Source of the DNA: Takakia lepidozioides
Taxonomy: Eukaryota > Streptophyta > Takakiopsida > Takakiales > Takakiaceae
DNA length: 64,000 nucleotides
Direction: 5' to 3'
NCBI GenBank assembly: GCA_030704615.1
Contig: CM060733.1
Location: forward strand, 56,420,001 to 56,484,000
Positions 45,457 through 57,536 of the stretch are shown piece by piece. The first letter of the stretch is position 1. Each line of letters begins with the position of its first letter. A program made the translations under genes and the position numbers. Under the pieces are notes generated by a model. That model made no database searches and had not been told where the DNA came from. It worked only from the letters and a program-made list of their open reading frames with translations.

Positions 45457-46380
45457 TTCCATGTGTCGTTCAGATGAGCAACACAAGGTGCAGGTCCCAA
45501 TGCAGGTGTGCCCATGATGCATGTATCCACAACAGCTTCAGGGAATTTTTGGGCCTGATTTGACGGTTAGGGTCTTTAATTGAATCTTCGATAAGAAATT
45601 CCAATTGTGGAATAGCAATTTATCAAGCAATTTTTGCAAGTATTGTATGCTGGAAAATATTGGTGATGCTGCTTGGTGCGTGCACGGTGTAGCCACCTGG
45701 ACAGTCCTTTTTGTCTCAAAACTTGCATCCGGTAATTTCCTGCACAAGGTCTAGTCAAAGCCTTGGTCAATGCTAGTTAAAGAAGCGAAGGATTAGTTTG
45801 TTGTTGGTTGGGGTCTTCCTAAAAGGATTACTTCGGTATTTTACTGTTAGGCTTGCTATAGGTTAGTGAGTGGAGAGGTTGAGAAAGAGGGAGATGTAGA
45901 AAGCTATGTTCTTGTTGGATTGGCACTAGCTTGAGATAGGGCATTGAAAATTGGAAAGTGCCCTGGGCTGATTTGGGGAAACTTGGCTGTGTATGGTCAT
46001 GTTATCCGCCCAGTTTTCCCATACAGAGCGACCCTTGGATTTTTTTCATGCTTGGGTCTGGAATTTTGTGACAGTACCTTCACTATGTGCTCAGATTGTG
46101 AATGTGGACGGCGTTCGCACATGGAAATCCAGAAGATAGAGGAATATGATTGGTCAACCAAAATTTAGGAGGTTAGTTGGGTGAAATTTCCCAACTTCTT
46201 CCATTGTATCTCCCCAATGCATCGGTGAAATGTAGTAGGTAAGCTCATGTTTTTGTACGGCTAATTTCATTTCAGTGGATGGTTGGCTGTATGAAGATAC
46301 AGCCTCTTCCAGGGTTGTGCTTGGGTAAGGTAAATCAATATGGAGAACACAAGGAATAGTATAAGAACTCTGCCAGGAGC
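45457..46380. other. Intergenic DNA after the 65K gene
   Basis: No further exon was recognised. The first part should hold the 65K 3' untranslated region. No repeat family seen elsewhere in the window was noticed here. Confidence 0.35.
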
Positions 46381-46384
46381 CCCT

Positions 46385-46745
46385 CTCCATTTGGGGTGAC
46401 ACTGGTTACATGGGAGGAAGTGTAAACTCCACTTGGGGTTACACCAGGTTACATGGGAGGGACTGTAACTCCACTCAGAGTTACACCCGGTTACACGGAA
46501 AGGATACACTTGGTCTTGGAACTGGACGAAGTCCAAATTTGGCTCTATAAAATGTGCTGAGTGGAGTTACACAAGCTACAGGGGTGACACTACCCAGGTT
46601 TATACAGACTTGGGGTTGCACTAGCCACTGATCAAGAAACTGAAGGGAGTGTAACTCCAGTCGGGGTGATACTTGATTACACTGGAGGGAGTGTAACTAG
46701 GGGCTACACCACCTGGGTTACATGGAAAGGAGTGTAACTCACAAT
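46385..46745. repeat. Degenerate minisatellite
   Basis: Six or seven diverged units built around gtaactccact, ggggttacac and ggttacatgggagg follow each other with a period of about 50-60 bases. The order of the three words is kept in most units, while linker lengths vary. Confidence 0.7.
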
Positions 46746-47999
46746 TGGTCTTTGAATTTGACCACTGATCAAGAGTCGAACTCAGCACCTCGCCGGGAGG
46801 ATTTGACAGTGGGGGATCCCCCCCAAGGAGCAGCCTGAATTACATTATTCGTATTGTACATTGGTACATATTACAGACCGCTGGACATTTGAGGGGGGCC
46901 CTTGGCAATGCAGGGGTGGCCGGGAAAACTATTTGCCATTTGTTTCATATATCATGTTTTCATGTGACAGAGTGGATGAATGTCGAGCTTCGACCTCTCC
47001 GAGAGAATGGATGGATGATATGAAAAATGGATTAATAACCATCCAGCCTTGCTGATTTCCAGCTCGCAAAAGCAGATCAGACTGGATGAATGTTCTGACA
47101 ATGACCCAAAATATGGTAAGGTACAATTCTTTAGGCCTGTGTGGATTTGAACCCAGATCATCTCTTATGTTTGAATTGTATTTCAAACGATGGGTCGTGG
47201 CTGTAGTGACAGTCCCTCGCCGCGTCTCCCTCCATCTGCTCCACCTTCTCTCTCGATATCTCGTCCTCCATCGCCACCACTGCGCAGACAGTGTGAAGAC
47301 TGTTCTCATCTCTGAAGTATGCCACCTTCTACAGTAAGTATGTTGGATTTTGTGGGTCTCTCCGGCTGTGACAGACTGACTCCGTCAGTTTCCTGCAGCA
47401 TCGTTCAGCAAGAGTATTGCACGGTTAGAGTATTTCTTGGAAGAAAATGTTGACTTCAGGTAGTGGAGTTGTAGTGGTTTGTGCCTAGGTCATTAAGTAA
47501 CTACACTAGTCATCTAGAGATCTCCTAGAGATGTTGTGCATATGATGGTTTACAATCACTCCCAAGAGAATGCAGCAGTGGCAGCTCAGTTCTTTGACCT
47601 ATTAAGCTCGGCCAGTTCTAGGAAAAATGTGCTTTACATCAATTATTATGGTCTGTAAAAATTACATCAACTGTGACACAGTACTCGCACATGTACTGGA
47701 TCAAGTCTCAGTACAGTGCGCTACTGCATGTGTGGTGTCCCCGAGCGATCGAACGTTAGAGCTACCATGAAGGAATGGTGGTTCAGACTTTAGACTATAT
47801 CATTATATCAGAATGGAGTGATCTCGAATTTCGGCACCAGTAGGTTCAGCTCCACATGACCTTTTGGGTCTAGGGAAGCGGTGAAATGGCTTGTACTTGT
47901 AGTGGGCGCGTCCCTGAAATCTTGAGGAGTCCACGGGGCGATGAGGATATGCTCGACCCCAAATTATGGGGCCAGCTTTGAGCAAAACTGAAGTCGCAG
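46746..47999. other. Upstream region of the F-box/kelch gene
   Basis: The first exon of the F-box gene is expected here but was not found with confidence. A strong donor-like sequence (tctacagtaagta) lies at about 47329-47341, after a pyrimidine-rich stretch that could be a 5' leader. A T-arm-like fragment (gggttcaaatcc, minus strand) at about 47140 has no A box. Confidence 0.3.
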
Positions 48000-49664
48000 A
48001 TTCTATTGAGACTGCCGTCTGAAACGCTGCGAGTAGAAGACTGGCGTTGGTGTGGCAATGAGCTCAGAAAGCTTCTAGCTACGCCACAGTGGAAGGACAG
48101 ATCAGTCGAGAATCGCAGCTTCTTTCCTCTTGTCATTCACCACCGATGGGAGGGATGGTTCTGTTCGTATTCCAAAGCTGGGTATTATAACTTGGTGCTA
48201 ACCCTTTGATATTCCTCGCTATAGTCTAACGTACAGTTGATGATTGTGAATGTTAATGATAGCGAATTTTCATATATAACCTTAAACTGTTTTTTTGGCT
48301 TGATGCTAGACCAGAACACCCTGAAGACCTATTCTGTTTCCAATATAAGATTGGGTTCCTCACTAATCAAGTAGTTGCACCATCGCAGCAAATCGAAGAT
48401 CATTGTATTTGCTTTGAGCATGTGGATCAGCGGCAGATAGATTGGTGATCTAGTGACCAGTCACTTAGTCAAACAAACGATAATGGATTGTGATGGCAAT
48501 ATAGGCACCCGACATTGCAGAAAAGGCTCCGGATGATCATGCCAGCCTTGGCATTCCTGGCAAGGGATGTGCACGACGTAATTGCAGGTGCGGGAGGGCT
48601 TTTGTGCGTGGAAGGGGGCCGCCAGCCAAGGTCACATGCAGACGAGAATGACCCACCCTATATGTGTGATTGGGATTTTTGTTTTCCTCCACAATCTATC
48701 ATGGTTGTTTGCAACCCTGAAACAGAGAACTATACATTCCTCCCGCCTTTATCAAAGCATTTGGAAAGCAAGGTACACTAGCTACATCCGTTTACTTGGG
48801 TTGATATGTGATTGTCTTCAAGACAGATATATATATTTTCGGGATAGTGGGCATTTCAATTCTTTCCTCTTTGGTTTCATTGCTATGCATCTTGCAATGT
48901 AAGTTTGCAACTCCATACATGATCAGTTTTGGCAGGTGGCTCGCATGGATTTGAACCCCTCGTGCGACAAAGGGTACACCATCACTGTTGTGGGGTACAA
49001 CAACTCTCAGGTTTTGGAACGAGATAGGCCTGATGTGGAGGAGATTGTGGTTGCCATCTATGACTCACAGGTAGCGAGAGGGGAGTGGGTGTACTGGCAT
49101 GGTACTGGTGGGTTGCGAACCAATAGTTATGGACACAGCTCGTTGGCACTTATCGATGGAGTCATCTACTTGGGAGGGGAGGAAAAGTGGAGTGGGCATT
49201 GGAATTCAAGGGTGTTGGCCTTTGATCTTGGAAAAGGAACGTGGGATGTGCAATCGTTTCTTGCAGACTTGGAGGCTCCCAAGGTGGTTGAGTGTAATGG
49301 ATGTGCGTATGCTATTGCACGCAACTACAACGTGCGGCCCAGTACTCGGGCCAGTGTCCTCAAGAAGATCAGGATGGTAGTGTGTCAGATCATCACCACA
49401 AGACACGGTTACGGTTTTGAGGAGTTCACGACGATGCCAGACCCAGTTTTCTCCATCGTCTTTGAGGGAAACTCGATGGGGGAGTATGAATACAGAGCGG
49501 GTATGGGAACGATATGCTTTTTCCCTTCAACCATGAATGATGTGATGTGCTTTCTTGACATTCCAGGGAAAAACTGGAGGTTGACACAATACCCATACTC
49601 GGAAGAGGGGGTGAACTCCTTAGCTGACTGTGTTTGGACGCCTTCACTTGTTGCAAGGCCGTAG
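48000..49664 (+). CDS. F-box/kelch-repeat family protein, first exon missing
   Basis: Three exons: 48000-48194, 48521-48772 and 48936-49664 (stop TAG), all phase 0 with GT/AG borders. The first gives ILLRLPSETLRVEDWRWCGN followed by LRKLLATPQWKD, the second half of an F-box, then a FFPLVIHHR segment. The second has AGAGGLLCVEGG and the VCNPETENYTFLPPL signature of plant F-box proteins. The third contains SSLALIDGVIYLGGEE, a kelch-type blade, and RVLAFDLGKGTWD. Such proteins act as substrate receptors of SCF ubiquitin ligases. At least 392 residues are visible. The start of the F-box with the initiator Met lies on an exon upstream that I could not identify. No frame breaks are seen, so the gene is probably functional. 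Confidence 0.8.
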
Positions 49665-49939
49665 AATTATTTGCATGAGTTGGACTTCGCAGATGTAGAG
49701 ACAGAACTTACCATCAGTTTGCCTTTAGGAAATAAGTTCTCTGGACGACAATCAATTGATTATTGAAGCCCCAATCCTTCTGCAAGCACCGCTCGAAGCA
49801 AAGTTCCCTGTAGACCTCAGGAGATCCTAGGAGCTATACAGCCAAGCAGCAACCACCGAGGCCAATTTGTTGGTGCATATAACAAGAACCCCCTGTCTGG
49901 TTGATCATACCTTTCAAGAGAAGATTGGCATCAGCATAA

Positions 49940-50430
49940 TTTGTTGCTAGCAACAGCTCGTACTAGAAGTGTCTTTCCTGTTCCTGGGGTCCCATAGAGC
50001 AATACACCCTGTCCAGTAGCTCACGCACACATGATCACCCTAATTCAGAGCACAAATCAGAGGAAGGCATCTAACCTGATCCACCGTCAGGCTTACCCAA
50101 CGTTGCCAACACTGACCTCCACCAATACATGTCAAGAAGATATCCCCTACTCTGCTAGAAATTTCGCCCTTCATATGTACGGCAGTTTGTGAAACAAAAC
50201 ATTTGTGAGAGGATCATCAATTACCTCCAGTGGGTCACTTGATGCCAACACGAAGGACGAGTGAACACTGTAGGGTTCATAAGAGGCAGTTCGATGGACT
50301 CTCGAAGCTCCATAATCTGTTCACTTAGACCTCCAACAGCATAGTAACTCACATTCCCTGGGTCCTCGTGGGCCTTGGGAACTAAAGATTGTTCAAAGTA
50401 CATGCTCGAGGGGATTATCAAACATGATCT
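49940..50430 (-). pseudogene. 26S proteasome ATPase subunit RPT4 (regulatory subunit 10B) pseudogene
   Basis: On the minus strand 50370-50270 encodes [19 protein letters not shown] and [13 protein letters not shown], almost exactly the RPT4 segment before the AAA core. After a break of about 200 bases, 50013-49950 encodes GVLLYGTPGTGKTLLVRAVA, the Walker A region (P to T in GPPGTGKT), followed one frame over by DANLLLK. A frame shift follows LPLMNP, and another lies after AVASN. The rest of the AAA domain (Walker B, SRH) is not found downstream. In the normal protein this ATPase unfolds substrates at the base of the proteasome cap. The spacer between the two pieces could be a former intron, so this is likely a decayed gene segment rather than a processed copy. 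Confidence 0.75.
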
Positions 50431-52150
50431 GCAAGTTTCTGGTTACGCCTCAATCCCACCTCAATAACTCCTCGGACCACAGATCTCTCTAGCTACACGA
50501 CGTACTTGACTTCAGAACTAGGTCCTAAGTACCACCCAGTGAGGAATTCCAAATGAGTCGTTTTAAACCGATGATCTCCATGCCAACTTTCCTGGGAGCA
50601 GCAAAAAGGTGTGTAGATTCATCTGACACTGCTGTAAGTACATGGAGTGTCGTCAACTTTCTTCTATGGTAAACGGCATGTGAGGTAGCGTTGGTTGTAT
50701 TTCACCTTTGTTTGCAAACCAATGCTGTGAAAGGTTTTGAAAACAGGAACAGTGATTGACGACTTCAGGTCAATGCAGGCAACTTACTGCCTGCTGAAAT
50801 GCAATATAGAAGTGCAACATTGGCAGGTCCATCATGGTCAGTACCCTATCCCCACTTTGTGTTCTTCTCTTAAATTCTTCACTTTCTTTATTTTCTCTCG
50901 ATCATCAGAGGCCAGAGAGTGCAACTGGTGTTACAATCTTTTATGCATCGGCCATAATCTGTTTGAGAAATAAGGTCCACTGACTTTTTCCGTGGGCATC
51001 GGTGGAATGCATATGTTGCAGCTCCGAATTGCCCTGGGCTATCAGGGTTTGTGAGCTTTCAAGGTGACAATGTTCAAAGAACATGAGACTTTTCTGTCTC
51101 TCTTTCTCTTATAAATTCTCTTTCTTTGTATCTCATGTGTAGGGTGTGGGGTGTTAAAAATGCGTAGGGGCTCCAACTGCTGGCTTCTTCAGTTTATGTG
51201 CCAAGGGTTACCACAGCAATTTCTACAGCTGTGCATGTAATTATTAGTTTTTTGCAGATCAAAGTTAGCAGCGATCTCATCAAAGAAGTTCTAGCCAAAT
51301 GCTGTGTTCAATGTCTTCGTGTGCAATATGTTTTGGAAGATGAATATCTCCTAAATATTTACAGTCAAGTTTGTTTGGATTGAATCGATAGTAAATTGTG
51401 AGGAGCCCCTGCAGAAAGTGAGGACAAGAATGGATAGATGGATACTTTGAAGCTGTCACTAACGGTTCCTCGACCAAGGACAAGTTAACATTGTGTTGAA
51501 AATGATTCTCCGAAATGTCACACCAAGATAGGTGAACTATCAATTCTACAAGGAAAGGTTGAGCTCTCCCTCTCTTGTCACCCCTCCAGCAAAAACCTAT
51601 GATGATCTTAGCTCAATTTATAATTTCATGAGAATTTTCCAAACCCGTCTGAAGCAAATTGAGGAGTGGCACAAGCAGGAAGAGCAAAAAGATTCGTACC
51701 AAATTGGACTCTGAAAGGCAGAATTGCTTGAAAATGCCAAAGATTCAGAAATGCCACACTTGAAAACTGATCCAAAACTGCCAATTGATGGCTTATCATT
51801 TTCTAGTTCAACGAATCCAAGTTGTCCGATTAGCTCCTCTGATCCGTTTTCTCCATTTTCTTTCTCTCTTTCTTTGCCAAAAAATGAGATGGCAGATCAA
51901 AAGCAGCAGCATTATATGTACATGTGGGGATTCCAAAACCTTGCGGAGAATTAGACAAACGTTGCTGTAACAAAACTTGCATTACATTATGACACATCAA
52001 GTCTTCCTATGCAGATCAAGCCTGAGGAACACAGTTAACATGGACACTGATCTGATTATCTGGGCTTGTTCCCGTTGCCCGAAAAAACAATATATATATA
52101 TATGTATATGTTGTGTAGAATACTTTGAAGTTGATGCAGTGCAGCTGATC
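50431..52150. other. Intergenic DNA
   Basis: No gene was recognised. A short frame pair on the plus strand (51532-51714 and 51724-51954, split by one TGA) encodes a polar, helix-prone peptide (FMRIFQTRLKQIEEWHKQEE) followed by a Ser/Pro stretch. It has no family I can name. An (AT)n tract lies at 52089-52104. Confidence 0.35.
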
Positions 52151-52155
52151 AGGTT

Positions 52156-53424
52156 CTAAATGTCTTGTAGTTGCTGATGGACATTGATGGCCCTGAGCTC
52201 TGGGAAAACTGAGTCGGGATTCCTGTAGCGCTTGTCCAGGCTGTGCCAGTGAAGATTGCCAGACATGAGCTCCTTCACACCTTCCACATAGCGGCGCACA
52301 ACATGGTCCCAAGGTTCCGCGTCCCACACAGCCAACTGCGTCTCCAGCTGCGTCTCCAGCTCCAGGACGACGCGAGCGTACGAGTTCACCACGTCCACTG
52401 CTCTGCACGCAGCTTGGGGTAGCAGTATATCTTCAGAATGCATCAACACCATGATCAGATTGCGCGGATTGTCTTCCTGCACCTCCTTGGGGTAGGAGAA
52501 AATATCGTTGACGAAAGAGCTCTGAATGAGGGCCGCGTTGGTCAGCTGTTGGATGATGGGTTGCGCTCGTACCTCGGCTGGAAGAAACGCGTTCTTGGCC
52601 ACCTCCACGAGATTCACAGTTAACAAAGCCCCGGCGTTCCAGGCGCGCATTTGGGTGAAAGACTCCAAGTCTTGCAAATATAAGCGGTCGCCTGCAATGT
52701 CGGCATGGCTGGCAACGCCCACTCTGTGGTGCTCCATGACAGCGTCTGCAAAAGTATTGAACCATTCCGGAGTGGATAAGCGTCTCAGGTCCCGACCCAA
52801 TTCCCACATAATCCCCTCGATCGGAGTGGGATCGCGCAGAGGCTCTTGTTGCCTCAAGAGGAGGTTCAAGTGTTTGACGAACTCTCCGATCGTGTGAGGG
52901 CTCTCACGGATGCGGCGATCGATGCCATACTCCTCGAGGAGCAAGTCGTCTGGGCAATCAAACAGAAGATCATCCAAGACGAACATGAGGAGGTTCGAGA
53001 TAGAGACGGCTACCAAACGATCAGAACTGACGGCTCCGCTGAATATAAAGCCGGCAAGCGAGATGGACAGACGACAATAGGATTCCAACGACTTGATCTG
53101 CCAGTGCTCCGCAATTTTCATCAGGCGTTCCTCGGCTTCAACTACAAACATGCTCCGCTGTCGAGGTGGGAGACCTCTGATGGCCATGGAATGGACGAGA
53201 TGTGGGATCTTCTCATCGTTCGTGGGATTCTTAACTGGTAGATGTTGAGATTGTTGCTTTACCCTGCCAGCTGTGCATCGCACACGAAGGGAAGACCTGT
53301 AGTTGACAAGAGAAGACAAGCAAGGACGCCTCTGAAAGGCAGAAGTAGGGAGGGAGCGAGAGAAGAAGGTAGGCAGAGCAGTTGGGCAATGAAGTGACAG
53401 GCCATTGTTGAGCTGGGAAACCAT
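52156..53424 (-). CDS. Microbial-type terpene synthase (MTPSL), plastid-targeted
   Basis: An uninterrupted frame of 422 residues. The class I terpene synthase motifs are intact: aspartate-rich DDLLFD at 151-156 and NDIFSYPKE (NSE motif, NDxxSxxxE) at 306-314, with the terminal KRY at 398-400. These bind three Mg ions and the diphosphate of a prenyl substrate. The length and the lack of a gamma/beta domain fit the microbial-type family known from ferns, mosses, liverworts and lycophytes. Residues 1-50 are rich in Ser, Arg and Leu with almost no acids, as in plastid transit peptides, so a geranyl or geranylgeranyl diphosphate substrate is plausible; the product cannot be told. Residues 354-363 carry a small tandem duplication, LETQLETQL. 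The gene appears intronless over its coding part. A downstream ATG at Met80 could be an alternative start giving a cytosolic form. Confidence 0.92.
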   Translation of the reverse strand: MVSQLNNGLSLHCPTALPTFFSRSLPTSAFQRRPCLSSLVNYRSSLRVRCTAGRVKQQSQHLPVKNPTNDEKIPHLVHSMAIRGLPPRQRSMFVVEAEERLMKIAEHWQIKSLESYCRLSISLAGFIFSGAVSSDRLVAVSISNLLMFVLDDLLFDCPDDLLLEEYGIDRRIRESPHTIGEFVKHLNLLLRQQEPLRDPTPIEGIMWELGRDLRRLSTPEWFNTFADAVMEHHRVGVASHADIAGDRLYLQDLESFTQMRAWNAGALLTVNLVEVAKNAFLPAEVRAQPIIQQLTNAALIQSSFVNDIFSYPKEVQEDNPRNLIMVLMHSEDILLPQAACRAVDVVNSYARVVLELETQLETQLAVWDAEPWDHVVRRYVEGVKELMSGNLHWHSLDKRYRNPDSVFPELRAINVHQQLQDI

Positions 53425-53840
53425 TGTGCAGTCCTCCCTGCAGAATGGGTGACGATGAGCAAGCTGGGTCGCTATAACGGTAAGTTATCTCCAAGAGTCT
53501 GGGTGCTACCCAATCACTTTATGGCCTCCTCTCATGGTTATTTTTGCCGAGAGTTCTTAATATGACTTGAGGGCTTCCTCCCCTTTCTTTTTTTTTTCCA
53601 AAAATAAAGAGAAAAAAGTATCCCCTCTTAAGAAATAAAAAGTGAAAAAATTGCCAACAATATGGTCTTTTTTACTAGTCCTTAGGACTGCATTTTGCAA
53701 GTCATAGCCGTGACTGCGTGTGTGGCACCTGGAGTCATGCATAAGAGAGTGATGTAGTTACAACTCTATGACTTACAGACGACTAACTATATGACTACAT
53801 TGTCTGATGAGCGTTGCCTACATGGAGAGGCTTTAGAGAA

Positions 53841-53958
53841 ACACGTGCACCACTGCGCAAGCGACACGTCACGACACCTGTTGCACTTCAGATGTGACAT
53901 GTGGCACTTAGACATAATATATGACTAGCATATATGGCAGGGTTTATGCCACGTGTCA
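53841..53958 (-). promoter_or_regulatory. G-box/ABRE-like motifs upstream of the terpene synthase
   Basis: CACGTG at 53842-53847 and gccacgtgtc at 53948-53957, with acacgtcacgacac between them, lie 420-530 bases upstream of the terpene synthase start. Such ACGT cores bind bZIP and bHLH factors in plants. Their function here is inferred from position only. Confidence 0.45.
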
Positions 53959-54361
53959 TCAAGAATGTCTCTGAAAATAATTTAATAGTTATATTTGTAA
54001 TTCTAAATTCTTAAATTTATATTTTATTTTTGAAAACAGGGGATAGCAGCTTGGAAAATTTTATTAAATGGTATTATTGTTTAATTTAAATAATGTTATA
54101 TAAAATAAAAATAGATTAAATGATTTAAATTCTTCATTACATGGTGAAATTCTGATATAAAAACATAATGGACCCCTCTTGCATACTAGCAACCACAAGG
54201 ACATTCAAAATAGACAAGTACAGGGGAATACACGCCCTGTAAATTATATTACAAAAATCCATTGGACACCTCAAAGGCCACAAGGTCCAAAAATCCATGC
54301 CTGAAAAGGTCCAGTAAGCAAAAAATAAGCAAGCCCACACATGGGCTGAATTGTTGTAATA

Positions 54362-54670
54362 CTAGTTTGTTCTGGTGCTACTAGAATCAAGGACCCTGTT
54401 AAACAGTGCAATACTTACGGCTGATTTGATAAGAGGGAAAAACAGGGTGAAATGTGTTGAAGAAGGTGCCTTGATTAATTGTGCCTTGATCAATTGTGCC
54501 GCTGCTGCTGCTGCTTCCAGTTGACCATCTACCCATGCAGGTTTCTTGTACCTATCATTCCACAGGGAATCATAGGTAATATGGAGCTTGAAATCCGGCC
54601 CTCTTGGATGGATCTGGACCCACACATCTATCCCTGCTCCTTCAGCTATCCATGCCCCTGCACAAATCAT
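54362..54670 (-). pseudogene. Detached N-terminal module of a PPR gene (copy 1)
   Basis: A 102-codon frame contains WVQIHPRGPDFKLHITYDSL and KKPAWVDGQLEAAAAAAQLI. The same module stands at the N terminus of the PPR relic at 57060. Here it is followed by an unrelated C terminus and no PPR repeats, and an internal duplication (AQLIKAQLIK) is present. A third copy lies at about 61385-61520. Confidence 0.65.
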
Positions 54671-55046
54671 GCATATATCCTCGCCTTGCTGCTAGCAGCT
54701 GACAATGACAGCCTAGAATTGCTTGAGCAAACACCCCAACCCTACTTATCACACTAGTTCCTATGCTGACTTGCGTCTGCTTCCAACAGGCATTCACCTT
54801 TTGCCTCGATTGTTCCACCATTGACTGAGGTCGGGAACGTATTCATCCTAGAGCTTCTCCTCGAGTCTTTGTTTTCTATTTTTCGATATTTTTCTGTCGA
54901 CCACATTGGCAGTAACATGTCAAAATCACTCCAAAACTACCATAGATCCACCAACGAGCTAACTTGCAGAATTCAACATTAAAATTTAGGGATGACTCTG
55001 ATAGCAGGGGAAAACAAGGTGAAATATGTTGAAGAAGGTACCTTCA

Positions 55047-57060
55047 TTAGTAGCGCCTTGTTTTATGAATTGTGCTGCTGCCGCTGCTGTTTCCAGTTGA
55101 CCATCTACCCACTTGTAGCCGCTGTGAGCTATTGAAGAAGGTGCCCCCTTCCCCCATCATTTGATCATAGGTCTCCATACCATGTCCCTGCTCTGCATAC
55201 CCTGCAAGCATCGCGTTCCATGACACCACATCTCGTTCAGCCATAGTGTTGAAAACTCCCTTCGCATCCTTAATGCACCTACATTTCGCATACATGTCCA
55301 CCAGGGCAGTGTTTAGAATGACATCTGGTACAATTCCAGCTTTGATGATGTCACCATGGACCTCTTTCCCCTTTTCCAGAGGTCCCAGGCTTGCACACGC
55401 ATTGCAAACACAAACAAACGTGATGTGGTTGGGCTTCACCCCTTCGCGCAACATTTGCTCATAGGTCTCCAAAGCATTCCTACCACACCCATGCTTGGTA
55501 AATCCTGCCAACATTATATTCCACGTGATCAAAGATCATCGAGACATTCTGTTGAAACCTCTACCCCCTGTTCATCCCAAAAAAAAACATGATGCTCCTG
55601 CACTTAACATACATGTTTGCTCCTGCACACACATTTTGCATACATGTCCACCAGGGTATTGTTCAAAATGACATTTGGTATAATTTCAGCCCTGATGATG
55701 TCGCCATGGACCTCTTTGCAAACCCTTTTCCAGAGCTGCCATGGCTGTGTTTAGAATGACATTTGGTACAATTCCAGCTGATGATGTCACCATTCACCTC
55801 TTTGCCCTTTTCCAGGGCTGCCAAGCTTGCACAAGCATTGCGAGTGCACACAAACGTGATGTGGTCGGGCTTCACCCCTTCGCACATCATTTCCTCATAC
55901 GTCTCCAAAGCCTCCATCCCGCGCCTCTGTTGTGCATTCACTGCGAGCATCGCACTCCACGACACCACATTTCGTTCAGCCATATTGTTGATCACTCCCT
56001 TTGCATCCTTGATGCTCCCACATTTGGCATACAAGTCCACCAGGACAGTGTTCAGGATCACATCTGGTATGATTCTAGCTCTGACGATGTCGCCATGCAC
56101 CTCTTTGCCCTTTTCCAGGGCTGCCAAGCTTGCAAACGCACACAAACGTGATGTGGTCGAGCTTCATCCCTTCACACATCATTTGCTCATACGTCTCCAA
56201 AGCCTCCATCCTGCGCCCATGTTGTATATACCCTGCGAGCATCGCACTCCACGACACCACATTTCGTTCAGCCATATTGTTGAACACTCCCTTTGCATCC
56301 TCGATGCTCCCACATTTGGCATACATGTCCACCAGGGCAGTGTTCAGGATCACATCTGGTACGATTCCAGCTCTAACGATGTCACCATGCACCTCTTTGC
56401 CCTTTTCCAAGGCTGCCAGGCTTGCACACGCACTGCAAATGTGATGTGGTCGGGCTTCACCCCTTTCCCCATCATTTGCTCATAGGTCTCCAAAGCATTC
56501 CTACCACACCCATGCTTGGTAAATCCTCCCAACTTTATATTCCACGTGATCAAAGATCATTGAGGCATTCTGTTGAACACTTGGTGAGCATCCATGATGC
56601 TCCCGCACTTAACATACATGTTGACAAGGGTGTTGAGGAGAAAAACATTTGGTGTGAATCCACTTTGGATAATGTGAGTTTGCACCTGCTTTTCAGCTTC
56701 CAGGCCTTTCACCTTGATGCACTTATGCAAGAGACAGACATACGTATCTGAATCTGCTGAAATGCCTCCTTGGTTTAAAGTCTGTAGAGCCTCTGTCAGT
56801 CAGTCTGCCTCACAAAACATCTTCACATGCCCATAAGTGCCAGAAGAGACATTGTGGACTCCCTCTCTTGATCCGCTTCCAGAAGTTGTGGTCACGGTTG
56901 AGGTGCCTGGTTTTATCAACTGTGCTGCTGCAGCTGCTGCCTTCAGTTGACCATCTACCCATGCAGGTTTCTTGTGGCTATTGATCCACAGGGAATCATA
57001 GGTAATTTTGTGCTTGAAATCTGGCCCTCTTGGAAGAATCTGTACCCACTCTCTATCCAT
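55047..57060 (-). pseudogene. PLS-class PPR gene, decayed
   Basis: The minus strand begins with the module EWVQILPRGPDFKHKITYDS and KKPAWVDGQLKAAAAAAQLI (57060-56890). It goes on through LTEALQTLNQGGISADSDTY and NTLVNMYVKCGSIMDAHQVF into several PLS triplets with HITFVCVCNACASL, KGKEVHGDIVRAGIVPDVIL and NVVSWSAMLAGYIQHGRRME. In-frame TGA codons stand after CEAD (56800) and MPQ (about 56563). Frame shifts fall near 56440, 56130 and 55740. The triplets are about 305 bases apart and nearly identical. Functional relatives are organellar RNA-editing or stability factors. No E or DYW domain follows; the end at 55047 runs into repeat sequence. The gene is certainly broken. Confidence 0.85.
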
Positions 57061-57536
57061 GCTTCTTCAGCTATCCATGCGTCTGCACAAATCATGCATT
57101 CATCCTTGCCTTGCTGCTAGCAGCTGACAATAACAGCCTAGACACCCAACTCAGCTTATGACCCTAGTTCCTATGTTGAATTGCGTCGTTACTCTCTGTA
57201 ATCTAACAGACATTCATCTTTTTGCCTTGATTGTCTCACCGTTAACTGGGGTCACAAAAGTATCCATTCCACAGCTTCTCCTCATCTCTGTTACATACTT
57301 TCCTGTTGTCATATTGGCAGTATCATGTCAAACTCGCTGCAAACTAGATTCACTCAACCAGCTAACTTGCAGAATTCAATATGGAAATTTAGGGCCGATT
57401 CTGTGATTGGAAAGAGAACCCAGAGGGATGGAATGGAAGCAGCAGCTTGGGTGTGTTTCTGATGCATCAACAGACAGCGGTCAGACCAAGTTCTATGACC
57501 CAAACCTAGAGTGAGCACAATGGCTTTGTAAGGCCA

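Noticed and set aside
47137-47165. tRNA gene or SINE on the minus strand
   Set aside because: Only a B-box-like T arm is present; no A box or cloverleaf lies at the required distance.
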